DNA of 41,243 bases from Lachnospiraceae bacterium UBA7199 (GTDB taxonomy: Bacteria > Bacillota > Clostridia > Lachnospirales > Lachnospiraceae). The translations under genes and the position numbers were made by a program. The stretch covers positions 2,355 to 43,597 of the forward strand of contig DKUR01000064.1 of assembly GCA_002490775.1 (NCBI GenBank), read 5' to 3'. The notes below the pieces were generated by a model. The model saw only the letters and a list, made by a program, of their open reading frames with translations, did not search any database and was not told where the DNA came from. Below, in pieces: positions 7,869 through 15,966 of this stretch (within the stretch, counting starts at the first letter, position 1; every line of letters starts with the position of its first letter).

Positions 7869-8242
7869 CTATTCTTCTCCGCAATAGTACCTGAAATGCG
7901 ACTCCTTCAAGATTTTATAAGCCCCCTTGGAAGATAAATTTTTCCCCGCCAGTAAGACAAATATCCTGCGAATTTAAACTGTCAATATACTCCATATTAA
8001 CAATAAAAGCAACACCGGGCCTCACAGTATATAACATCTTTTACCGCCACTTTTGCAATTCTTCCTTCAATTTTACGTTCTTCTTTCTCCACAAGATACT
8101 TGTCCAACACGCAAGTGGTCTTATCTTCTGCAACCGGCTTGATCAAATACTGCGATGCGTCCACATCAAAAGCCTCCGGCACATAACTTTTTTCTTCCAT
8201 CATACAAAGCAGTTCTCCCGCACTTTCAAATCGTTCGATCAT
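7869..8242 (-). pseudogene. Decayed LytTR-family response regulator
   Basis: The 81-codon frame starting at 8242 reads FDVDASQYLIKPV, the end of a LytR/AgrA receiver domain, then DVIYCEAR, the start of a LytTR DNA-binding domain, and stops at 7997. Family similarity goes on in a second frame (MEYIDSLNSQDICLTGGEKF) and then a third (YKILKESHFRYYCGEE), ending at 7869-7871. The first half of the receiver, with the phosphorylated Asp, is missing. It is therefore a 5'-truncated gene with at least two frameshifts. It lies at the carB-side edge of the block between the direct repeats. Confidence 0.75.
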
Positions 8243-8293
8243 AAAATCCTTTCCAGGGTTTTACTCTCTCCCCAGATAGAAATCCCGAATTGC

Positions 8294-8370
8294 AAACACC
8301 CACCATAAACTTGTTACAGTCTATGATGGGAAAGTTTGGACATATGTCAATCTTTATCATGAATTTCGCT
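8294..8370. repeat. 77-bp direct repeat, copy 2 (3' end of intact carB plus terminator)
   Basis: The counterpart of 571-647, offset by 7723 bases. It contains the final codons SEIHDKD-stop of the intact carB and the downstream hairpin. The identity stops at 8294, where the T-run found in copy 1 is replaced by unrelated sequence. Confidence 0.85.
8299..8330 (-). terminator. carB terminator hairpin with degraded T-run
   Basis: Same stem as at 576-607, 17 bases after the carB stop, with one further mismatch. On the minus strand it is followed by TGTTTGCAATTC and not by seven T. Termination may be weaker than at copy 1. Confidence 0.55.
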
Positions 8371-11300
8371 ATGCAGCTCCTGCAAAGATTTTAGTTCGCC
8401 CTGCTTATGGGTTTTCACGTAATGAATTCCTTCTGCTGCTACTTTTGCTGCCGCAACGGTGGTAATATAAGGTGCTTTTGCCTTAATTGCTGCTTTTCTA
8501 AGGTAACTGTCATCATGAACGCTGTCTTTGCCTACCGGAGAATTGATGATCAGGTCAAAATCCCCATTGGCAATCATATCTCCTACATTCGGCCGTCCCT
8601 CATACAGTTTCTTTGCCTTCCTTGCCGGAATTCCGGCTGAAGTGATAATATCACAGGTTCCACTGGTAGCTACAATTTCAAATCCATCCCTGGATAAGCT
8701 TCTGGCAATCTCCACAATTTCATCCTTATCCTTCTTATTCACAGAGATCAGTACACGTCCTTCCAAAGGCAGCCTGGATTGAACTGCTTCCTGCGCCTTG
8801 AAAAAGGCTTCCCCATAAGAAGGAGATAAGCCAAGCACCTCTCCGGTGGAACGCATCTCCGGTCCCAGAATCGGGTCCACCTCTGGGAACATATTAAAAG
8901 GAAAGACTGCTTCTTTTACACCATAATTCGGAATCTCCTGTTCCTTAAGTCCTTTAATTGGTGAAGGATGCCCTGTAAGCTCCGCGGTAATAATCTCAGT
9001 TGCAAGAGGCACCATCCGAATGTTGCAGACCTTTGACACCAAAGGCACTGTACGGGATGCTCTTGGATTAGCTTCAAGCGCAAACACCTTGCCATTTTCA
9101 ATGGCATACTGCATGTTCATAAGTCCTTTTACATGCATCTCCTCTGCAATTTTCCTTGTATATTCTTTAATCGTCTCCAGATTCTTTGGCTGAATGTGAA
9201 CGGAAGGAATGATACAGGCTGAATCACCGGAATGAATTCCCGCCAGTTCAATATGTTCCATCACCGCAGGCACAAAAGCATGCTCCCCATCACTGATGGC
9301 ATCCGCTTCACACTCCAAAGCATGGTTTAAGAAACGGTCAATCAATATAGGACGGTCAGGGGTTACACCAACTGCTGCATTCATATACTCCCGCAGATTT
9401 TCATCATCATATACCACTTCCATTCCCCGTCCGCCAAGTACATAGGAAGGACGCACCATCACCGGATATCCTATCTTTTCTGCTATAGCAAGAGCTTCCT
9501 CTACTGTAGTGGCCATGCCTGATTCCGGCATAGGAATTTCCAGCTTTTCCATCATTGCCCGGAACAGATCCCGGTCCTCCGCCAAGTCAATTACTGCCGG
9601 AGGCGTGCCTAAAATTTTAACTCCATTTTTCTCCAGCTCGGATGCCAGATTTAAAGGCGTCTGCCCGCCAAACTGTGCGATCACACCCAGCGGTTTTTCT
9701 TTTTTATAAATACTCAGCACATCCTCCAGGGTAAGCGGTTCAAAATACAGCTTATCTGAGGTATCGTAATCTGTAGAAACAGTCTCTGGATTACAATTTA
9801 CAATTATGGTCTCAAATCCCAGCTTCTTAAGCGCCATAGCCGCATGTACACAGCAATAGTCAAATTCAATTCCCTGTCCGATACGGTTAGGTCCGCCGCC
9901 TAAAATCATGATCTTCGGCTTATCGGTATTGACAGGATTTTTGTCTGTACCATTATAAGTAGAGTAATAGTAGGCATTGTCCTTTGTTCCGCTTACATGA
10001 ACTCCTTCCCAGGTTTCCTCCACACCCAAGGCAATCCGTCTGCTGCGGATCTCTTCCTCTGGGATCTTCAAAAGCTGACTTAAATATTTATCAGAAAAGC
10101 CATTCTTCTTGGCACTGATCAGCATTTCATCTTCCGGCAGGCTTCCCTTTTGCTTAAGCAGCGCTTCCTCTTCCTCCACCAGTTCCTTCATCTGCTCTAT
10201 AAAATAAGCTTTCACCTTGGTGATCTCATGAATTTCCTCTACGGAAGCGCCCTTGCGCAGCGCCTCATACATAAGGAAATGCCTTTCACTGGAAGGAGTG
10301 ATCAGACGCTTTAACAATTCCTCTTTGGATAAAGTATCAAAATCCTTTGCATGTCCCAGGCCAAAACGTCCTGTTTCCAAAGATCGGATAGCTTTCTGGA
10401 AGGCTTCTTTATAAGTTTTTCCAATGCTCATAACCTCGCCCACTGCACGCATTTGGGTTCCCAGCTTGTCCTCCACGCCTTTAAACTTTTCAAATGCCCA
10501 ACGTGCAAATTTAATGACTACATAATCACCGTCAGGTACATATTTATCTAAAGTCCCATACTTGCCACAGGGGATATCTTTTAAAGTAAGACCAGCCGCC
10601 AGCATGGCAGATACCAGCGCAATGGGAAATCCGGTCGCCTTGGATGCCAGGGCCGATGAACGTGAGGTACGTGGATTGATCTCAATGACAATAATCCGGT
10701 CTGTTACCGGATCATGGGCAAACTGCACATTTGTCCCGCCGATCACCTGTACGGACTCTACAATTTTATATGCCTGCTCCTTGAGCCGCTTCTGGCATTC
10801 CTCTGAAATTGTCAACATAGGCGCTGAACAGAAGGAGTCCCCCGTATGCACGCCTAGGGGATCAATGTTTTCAATGAAACACACGGTAATAATATTATTA
10901 TCTGCGTCCCTGACTACCTCAAGCTCTAATTCCTCCCAGCCCAAAATAGACTCTTCCACCAAAACCTGGCCTACTAAACTGGCCTGCAGCCCTCTGGCAC
11001 AAACTACCTGAAGCTCTTCCTTGTTATAGACAAGGCCTCCTCCTGCACCACCCATCGTATAGGCTGGACGAAGCACCACAGGATAACCAAGCTGATCTGC
11101 AATGGAAAGCGCCTCATCTACAGAATAGGCCACTTCACTTCGGGCCATTTCAATTCCCAGCTTGTTCATAGTCTTTTTAAACTCAATACGGTCCTCTCCC
11201 CGTTCAATGGCATCAACCTGTACGCCAATCACCTGCACATGATATTTATCCAAAATACCGGCCTTATTCAATTCCGCACATAAATTAAGCCCCGATTGTC

Positions 11301-11574
11301 CACCAAGATTGGGGAGTAATGCATCCGGGCGTTCCTTAGCAATAATCTGCTCCAGCCGCTCAACATTGAGCGGTTCAATATAAGTAACATCTGCTGTTTC
11401 AGGATCTGTCATAATAGTAGCAGGATTGGAATTTACAAGTACAATCTCGTACCCCAGCTTTCGAAGTGCCTTACATGCCTGTGTTCCTGAATAGTCAAAC
11501 TCACATGCCTGCCCAATGATAATGGGGCCTGAACCTATAATTAACACTTTATGAATATCTGATCTCTTTGGCAT
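8347..11574 (-). CDS. carB: Carbamoyl phosphate synthase large subunit
   Basis: 1075 residues, full family length. It makes carbamoyl phosphate from bicarbonate, ammonia (from the glutamine-hydrolysing small subunit CarA) and two ATP, for pyrimidines and arginine. It starts with the canonical MPKRSDIHKVLIIGSGPIIIGQACEFDYSG. The two homologous ATP-grasp halves are visible: the first has PAYTMGGAGGG, the second begins near residue 550 (ILGGGPNRIGQGIEFDYC) with PSYVLGGRGME. A C-terminal MGS-like allosteric domain follows (GFEIVATSGTCDIITSAGIPA). AGGAGGG lies upstream of ATG 11574. carA is not adjacent: the upstream neighbour is an unrelated sugar transporter operon ended by a terminator. It has its own promoter and leader stem-loop. 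Confidence 0.98.
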   Translation of the reverse strand: MPKRSDIHKVLIIGSGPIIIGQACEFDYSGTQACKALRKLGYEIVLVNSNPATIMTDPETADVTYIEPLNVERLEQIIAKERPDALLPNLGGQSGLNLCAELNKAGILDKYHVQVIGVQVDAIERGEDRIEFKKTMNKLGIEMARSEVAYSVDEALSIADQLGYPVVLRPAYTMGGAGGGLVYNKEELQVVCARGLQASLVGQVLVEESILGWEELELEVVRDADNNIITVCFIENIDPLGVHTGDSFCSAPMLTISEECQKRLKEQAYKIVESVQVIGGTNVQFAHDPVTDRIIVIEINPRTSRSSALASKATGFPIALVSAMLAAGLTLKDIPCGKYGTLDKYVPDGDYVVIKFARWAFEKFKGVEDKLGTQMRAVGEVMSIGKTYKEAFQKAIRSLETGRFGLGHAKDFDTLSKEELLKRLITPSSERHFLMYEALRKGASVEEIHEITKVKAYFIEQMKELVEEEEALLKQKGSLPEDEMLISAKKNGFSDKYLSQLLKIPEEEIRSRRIALGVEETWEGVHVSGTKDNAYYYSTYNGTDKNPVNTDKPKIMILGGGPNRIGQGIEFDYCCVHAAMALKKLGFETIIVNCNPETVSTDYDTSDKLYFEPLTLEDVLSIYKKEKPLGVIAQFGGQTPLNLASELEKNGVKILGTPPAVIDLAEDRDLFRAMMEKLEIPMPESGMATTVEEALAIAEKIGYPVMVRPSYVLGGRGMEVVYDDENLREYMNAAVGVTPDRPILIDRFLNHALECEADAISDGEHAFVPAVMEHIELAGIHSGDSACIIPSVHIQPKNLETIKEYTRKIAEEMHVKGLMNMQYAIENGKVFALEANPRASRTVPLVSKVCNIRMVPLATEIITAELTGHPSPIKGLKEQEIPNYGVKEAVFPFNMFPEVDPILGPEMRSTGEVLGLSPSYGEAFFKAQEAVQSRLPLEGRVLISVNKKDKDEIVEIARSLSRDGFEIVATSGTCDIITSAGIPARKAKKLYEGRPNVGDMIANGDFDLIINSPVGKDSVHDDSYLRKAAIKAKAPYITTVAAAKVAAEGIHYVKTHKQGELKSLQELHSEIHDKD

Positions 11575-11626
11575 AAAAAGCCCTCCTAACTTGTCTTTTA
11601 CTCATTTATCTATCTCCACTTAGCTA

Positions 11627-11680
11627 ACAGTTCAGCCCCGCACATTCGTAAAAGCAGATACCTATCTATGGCTGAACTGT
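11627..11680 (-). promoter_or_regulatory. Stem-loop at the 5' end of the carB leader
   Basis: A perfect 11-bp inverted repeat (GGCTGAACTGT at 11670-11680 with ACAGTTCAGCC at 11627-11637) encloses a 32-nt loop. The predicted transcription start (about 11679) lies at the outer base of the stem, so the carB mRNA would begin with this hairpin. It may stabilise the mRNA or act in control. No PyrR-type binding motif was recognised in it. Confidence 0.6.
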
Positions 11681-11685
11681 AATTA

Positions 11686-11714
11686 ATTTTATCCCATACG
11701 TGAAAGGGTGTCAA
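11686..11714 (-). promoter_or_regulatory. carB promoter
   Basis: On the minus strand TTGACA (11709-11714), a 17-bp spacer and TAAAAT (11686-11691) form a near-consensus housekeeping promoter about 105 bases upstream of the carB leader's start codon. Confidence 0.8.
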
Positions 11715-11734
11715 TTCACTTGATGGAAAATCCC

Positions 11735-11771
11735 AAAAAAGAAGGATGACTTTATCGCCATCCTTCTTTTT
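11735..11771 (-). terminator. Terminator of the sialic acid ABC operon
   Basis: An A-rich 13-bp stem (AAGAAGGATG pairing with CATCCTTCTT, plus flanking A/T pairs) and a 10-nt loop are followed on the minus strand by a T-run. It lies 24 bases after the permease stop and upstream of the carB promoter. The symmetry would let it act in both directions. Confidence 0.85.
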
Positions 11772-11794
11772 GAGGAAAATTCAATGTATTTAGA

Positions 11795-12724
11795 TCAGCC
11801 TTTCACAGCTCCCATTGCAATTCCCTGAGTAAAGTACTTCTGGAATGCAATGAATATGGCGATAATCGGAATAGCTGCCAATGAAGCTCCTGCCATTATG
11901 AGTCCAAAGTCTGTCGAGTTCTCTGCCTGCAGTTTTGCAATACCAAGAGAAATCGTTAACTTGCTGGTGCTGTTTAACATGATCAACTGCATAAAATAAT
12001 CATTCCAACTGTTGATAAAGGTAAAAATTGCCAATGCACCAATACCCGGCTTAATCATAGGTAACACAATTTCAATAAATGTCTTTGCTTCCCCTGCACC
12101 GTCAATTCTTGCCGCCTCAAGCATTTCTCCGGGAACCCCTTCCGAGAACTGTTTCATAAGGAACACACCAAAAGGCCATCCAACAGTAGGGAAAATAACT
12201 GCCCATATGGTATTGTAAAGAGACAATGTTGACATTTCACGAAGCAATGGAATTAAAATAACCTGCTTTGGCAGTGCCATTGCACATACGATCAATGTGA
12301 ACAATAATGTCTGTCCTCTGAAACGCTTCTTCGCCAGCGCATATCCTGCCATTGCCGAAGTAATACAGGTAAGTATCATTGCCATGACTGCCATAAATAC
12401 CGTATTTACCAGCCAGCGGATTGCTGCAGGCACTACAGGCCCTGCTGAAAATACAATAGGCTTTCCATCTGCTGAAAATTTACTGCCGAAGGGTACTGCC
12501 AGCTCCCACAAAGGCGCTGTCTGTCTGCTGAACAATTTGTTGAAATTATCCATTACCCATTCTTTTGGGAACCAGTCCGGAGTCGTTGCATTAATAGAAG
12601 CTGCTGTCTTAAATGCACCGGTAACAATCCAATAAAGAGGAAAAGCAAACAGGACTGCAAGGATAACTAATATAACCACTGAAATAATTGTATATACGCT
12701 TGTTCGTTTTATACCTGAATTCAT
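11795..12724 (-). CDS. Carbohydrate ABC transporter permease, MalG type
   Basis: 309 residues, six predicted membrane helices, starting with a signal-anchor helix (SVVILVILAVLFAFPLYWIV). The ATPase-docking EAA motif is seen as EAARIDGAGEAKTFIEIVLPMIKPG. It belongs to the CUT1 family. With its partner permease and the lipoprotein upstream it would import a sugar, and the surrounding nanA, nanE and nanK genes make a sialic acid the best guess. No ATPase gene is in the cluster; CUT1 systems of Firmicutes often share a general MsmK-like ATPase. It starts 11 bases after the previous gene's stop and ends before a strong terminator. Confidence 0.92.
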   Translation of the reverse strand: MNSGIKRTSVYTIISVVILVILAVLFAFPLYWIVTGAFKTAASINATTPDWFPKEWVMDNFNKLFSRQTAPLWELAVPFGSKFSADGKPIVFSAGPVVPAAIRWLVNTVFMAVMAMILTCITSAMAGYALAKKRFRGQTLLFTLIVCAMALPKQVILIPLLREMSTLSLYNTIWAVIFPTVGWPFGVFLMKQFSEGVPGEMLEAARIDGAGEAKTFIEIVLPMIKPGIGALAIFTFINSWNDYFMQLIMLNSTSKLTISLGIAKLQAENSTDFGLIMAGASLAAIPIIAIFIAFQKYFTQGIAMGAVKG

Positions 12725-12735
12725 ACTTTCACCTC

Positions 12736-13647
12736 CTATTTTTCCTTAGCCAGCTTGAACTGTACAGCGGAAAGGAGTGCAATGAAGATTGCGAGAACCA
12801 CGCCCATTGCGTTTCCATAGCCATAACGGTAAAGCTTAAATGCTGAATAATAAATGTAATACATTACAGTATCAGTACTATGGTTCGGTCCACCGGAAGT
12901 AAGCAGCTGGATCAGTGCGAAACACTGGAAGCTGTTGATGGTGGTGATAACCAGAATATATAATGTGGTTGGCATAATAAGAGGCCACTTAATCTTCCAG
13001 AACTGCTGTAAGTGAGTGGCTCCATCCACCTCAGAAGCTTCCACTAAAGAGACATCTACATTTCCCAGTGCAGATACATAAAGTACAATCGGCTGTCCTA
13101 CGGAAGTTGTAAGCAGAATAAGAATAATACACCAAAGTGCAAATCTCTCATCCCCAAGCCAGTTAATATTATTATCAATCAGTCCCAGCCCTTTGCCAAC
13201 ATAATTAAAAATACCATAATAGTTATTGTACATCCATTTCCATACTACAGTAACTGCTACGGAGCCAGTAACTACCGGCAGATAAAATACACAGCGGAAA
13301 GTGGAAAGGACGGGCCCTTTCATTTTATAAATAAGAGCTGCCACCCATAGAGAAAATACACACACTACAGGTACTGAAACGATAACAATCACAAATGTAT
13401 TTTTCAAGGAACGTACAAAAATCGGATCTTTCCACAGCTCTACATAGTTCTGAAAACCTATAAAAGTATCCTGCGCATCTTTTCCCATCGTGGAATCAAA
13501 AAAACTTGTGTAAATACAAAGAATCATAGGGATAACAACAAACCCTACAAAGAAAATCATATTCGGCAGAAGGAAAAGCCATGCCGAGCGTGTTTCACGT
13601 CTCACCAGCGCCTTGCTTCTGCTTGTCATGTTGGATGATTTTGCCAT
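12736..13647 (-). CDS. Carbohydrate ABC transporter permease, MalF/UgpA type
   Basis: 303 residues with six predicted membrane helices and the EAA loop EASEVDGATHLQQFWKIKWP. ATG 13647 is chosen, with AGGGG eight bases upstream; an in-frame GTG at 13656 overlaps that site. It pairs with the MalG-type permease 11 bases downstream. Its size and motif place it in the CUT1 sugar importer family, as in the SAT2-type sialic acid transporters of Ruminococcus gnavus relatives. The substrate is inferred from the neighbours only. Confidence 0.92.
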   Translation of the reverse strand: MAKSSNMTSRSKALVRRETRSAWLFLLPNMIFFVGFVVIPMILCIYTSFFDSTMGKDAQDTFIGFQNYVELWKDPIFVRSLKNTFVIVIVSVPVVCVFSLWVAALIYKMKGPVLSTFRCVFYLPVVTGSVAVTVVWKWMYNNYYGIFNYVGKGLGLIDNNINWLGDERFALWCIILILLTTSVGQPIVLYVSALGNVDVSLVEASEVDGATHLQQFWKIKWPLIMPTTLYILVITTINSFQCFALIQLLTSGGPNHSTDTVMYYIYYSAFKLYRYGYGNAMGVVLAIFIALLSAVQFKLAKEK

Positions 13648-13718
13648 GAATAACACCCCTCTCCTTGACTTGTTCTACAAATAGGAAGGGAGAATACTCA
13701 TCCCATCCATACATAAGA

Positions 13719-13769
13719 ATTTCGCGGCAGCTGCAGGGGGCATATGCCCCTGCAGACTGCCAGCGAAAT
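13719..13769 (-). other. Intercistronic stem-loop between binding protein and permeases
   Basis: A long interrupted inverted repeat (ATTTCGC, GGCAG and CTGCAGGGG arms, with two single-base bulges) sits between the lipoprotein gene stop and the permease start. It lacks a T-run. Such structures commonly protect the upstream binding-protein mRNA and reduce read-through, giving more binding protein than permease. That role is inferred. Confidence 0.65.
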
Positions 13770-13775
13770 CATTCA

Positions 13776-15197
13776 TTAATTTGCTGCACTAATTGCTGCA
13801 TTAGCGTTTGTGTCAAAAGTCTCAACTTCAGTTGCTACGTCGCCGCCTGTACCGATACGCTGTAACATATTCCACCACTCTGTACGAGCTTCTGCCCAGC
13901 CTGGAACTACCTGATAGTAGTCACCCATAGAAGGCATAAAGTATGCAGAGAAAGTATTCATAGTATCAGCGATTTCTGTTCCGTCATAAATACCTGTTAA
14001 AGTAGGACGTACAGGGAAGTATGTAGAAGCCTTTACGCTTTCTTTTACCTGGCCGGGATCATTGCAGATAAAGTCGATAAATGCTTTTGCAGCATCAATC
14101 TTAGCCTGATCGCCATTATCAAAAATACCAAATCCCCAGATACCGCCGCAAAGTTCTGTCTTTCCATCATCAGAAGGGAATAACATAGGAAGGATGGTAT
14201 CTCCATTGTTTGTCTGTCCTGCAGGTGCATTATCTGAATTTGTCTGCTGTGCTGCATTCCAGCAAAATGCCATTGCTAAAGTACCGTTACGGAATAATGT
14301 AATTTCTTCACCACCATTGATAGATGCATCAAAGTTAATTCCATCCTGTGCATATAAAGCTTCAAGAGCTTTAATGTTTTCAGGTGTGTTTGCTGTATAA
14401 GCAGTATGGTCTGCATTTGTGAAAGTGCTGCTGTACAGGTTGTTGATGATCGCTCTTGTTCCCTGATCACCACCCTGTCCTGAACAGTAGATAGCGCCTA
14501 CATTCTGCTGGCCTGAATCATATACAGCCTGAACTGCCTTGAAGAAATCATCTGTAGTCCATGTATGATTTTCAGCATCAATATACTGCATAGCATCTGC
14601 TGCCTCGAACATTGTCTGGTTAATTGCCATACAATGAGCTACCATACAAAGAGGATACTCATAATATTTTCCATCAGAACCCTTACATGCTTTTTCTACG
14701 GATTCATAAATTTCTCCGCCTGCTTCTGTTGCAAAAAGGTCAGATAAATCAACCATAAGTCCTCTTGCGCCCCAGTTAGCAACCAGTCTTTCAGGTCCTT
14801 CCATAACGATATCAGGAGCCTGACCACCTTCGATAGCTGTGTTAACCTGATCATCACCATTTGTATAATCAAGGTATTCAACTGTTACTGTAACGCCGGG
14901 ATATGCTGCATTAAAGCTTGCAATCAAGCTTTCAACTGTTGCTGAATCACCCCAGTTTCCAATCGGGTATGTCCATAAAGTAATGGAAGCACTTAAGTCT
15001 CCCCCTGCTGCTTCTTCTTCAGCTGCAGGTTCTGTTTCTTCGGCTGCAGGTTCTGCCGGAGCCTGTTCTTCTTGAGTCTCTTGTGTTTCCTGTGTCTGTG
15101 CAGGCTCATCAGAGCCTTTGCTGCCGCATGCTGCCAATGACAGCACCATGATCAATGAAAGACCAAGGGCCAAAACTTTTTTCACTGTTTTCTTCAT
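13776..15197 (-). CDS. Sialic acid-type ABC transporter solute-binding lipoprotein
   Basis: 473 residues of extracellular solute-binding protein family 1. A lipoprotein signal (LSLAACG, Cys24) is followed by a low-complexity acidic linker (residues 26-66, rich in Gln, Thr, Glu, Pro and Ala) that would hold the binding domain away from the membrane. The domain begins ITLWTYPIGNWGDSATVESLI. AAAGGAG seven bases before ATG 15197 supports the start. It is encoded just upstream of the two permeases and separated from them by the stem-loop at 13719-13769. Genomic context (nanA/E/K/Q, esterase) suggests N-acetylneuraminate or 2,7-anhydro-Neu5Ac as ligand, as for the related R. gnavus protein, but the ligand cannot be read from the sequence. 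Confidence 0.9.
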   Translation of the reverse strand: MKKTVKKVLALGLSLIMVLSLAACGSKGSDEPAQTQETQETQEEQAPAEPAAEETEPAAEEEAAGGDLSASITLWTYPIGNWGDSATVESLIASFNAAYPGVTVTVEYLDYTNGDDQVNTAIEGGQAPDIVMEGPERLVANWGARGLMVDLSDLFATEAGGEIYESVEKACKGSDGKYYEYPLCMVAHCMAINQTMFEAADAMQYIDAENHTWTTDDFFKAVQAVYDSGQQNVGAIYCSGQGGDQGTRAIINNLYSSTFTNADHTAYTANTPENIKALEALYAQDGINFDASINGGEEITLFRNGTLAMAFCWNAAQQTNSDNAPAGQTNNGDTILPMLFPSDDGKTELCGGIWGFGIFDNGDQAKIDAAKAFIDFICNDPGQVKESVKASTYFPVRPTLTGIYDGTEIADTMNTFSAYFMPSMGDYYQVVPGWAEARTEWWNMLQRIGTGGDVATEVETFDTNANAAISAAN

Positions 15198-15269
15198 ATT
15201 TTTTCTCCTTTTTTTTATTTATTTTTTCAGATGTCCTCCCTATATAAAGCCATCTGCAAAAATCAAACT

Positions 15270-15929
15270 TTATTCTCCTGCTTCTTCTGCATCCATAAAT
15301 GCAGTCAATTCATCCCCGCTCAAATATTTGGGGAAAATGCGTTCCAAAAACAAGGAAGCCAAAATTGTTGTAAGCACCGGTGTAAACAATACCGGCCACC
15401 ATCTTTCTATCGTAAAAACCACCATTTCTATAGTCAACATTACGACAATCACTGTTGAGGGTAAATGTCTGAATGTCATAATCACTGCTGTCTGAATCAG
15501 CGCCGGCATCTTAAATTCAAAACGTCCCATTAAAGGAAATAGATAACAGCAGATGCCTGCCGGCACCACAAGAAGCACATAATAAATCATATACATGATC
15601 ACGCCAGCCTCTGTAGCAGTATTATTTATCATTACATCACTGCCCCATGCCAGAAATATCCCTATGGGAATACAGATCACTGTAAGCGGTATTCCCTGCT
15701 TTAAATTACTCCAAAATGCCCGGAGGTAAGTTCTGAATGCCTCCTCCTTCTTATGCCGGAATACCTTGACCACCGTATAATACAAAGCCGCTGAGGCAGG
15801 TCCGATGGTAATAACAGGCATACAAAGCAGTATCCATAATAAAGATAAACCTACCAGATCAACTCCCCTTGCCAAAATCCGAAAAAACAGGTTTTCCGGA
15901 TTAAATATTTGCTGCCACATCTGCGCCAC
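15270..15929 (-). CDS. YesL family (DUF624) membrane protein
   Basis: 219 residues with about five hydrophobic helices. The opening is typical of YesL: FFRILARGVDLVGLSLLWILLCMPVITIGPA-like, then ALYYTVVKVFRHKKEEAFR and FWSNLKQGIP. YesL proteins are almost always encoded beside CUT1 sugar ABC transporters in Firmicutes, but their role is not defined. Here it sits between the RpiR regulator and the binding lipoprotein on the same strand. It is probably co-transcribed with both. Confidence 0.85.
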   Translation of the reverse strand: MAQMWQQIFNPENLFFRILARGVDLVGLSLLWILLCMPVITIGPASAALYYTVVKVFRHKKEEAFRTYLRAFWSNLKQGIPLTVICIPIGIFLAWGSDVMINNTATEAGVIMYMIYYVLLVVPAGICCYLFPLMGRFEFKMPALIQTAVIMTFRHLPSTVIVVMLTIEMVVFTIERWWPVLFTPVLTTILASLFLERIFPKYLSGDELTAFMDAEEAGE

Positions 15930-15966
15930 TCCTTTTTAAAACCAGTCTTCAACTATCCGCAGACAA

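Larger units (their letters stand above)
648..8293. mobile_element. Putative inserted transporter block between carB-end repeats
   Basis: This block lies exactly between the two 77-bp copies of the carB 3' end and terminator. It contains only minus-strand genes: LytTR remnant, DUF6485 protein, fused ABC binding protein/permease, ABC ATPase and two symporters. Gain of a new 3' end next to the intact gene, with the old end displaced to the far side, is what site-specific integration into a gene's 3' end produces. No integrase is visible inside, so an unequal-recombination origin remains possible. Confidence 0.4.

Noticed and set aside
11575..11734. PyrR-binding attenuator in the carB leader
   Set aside because: No PyrR consensus or terminator/antiterminator pair was found between the promoter and the start codon.
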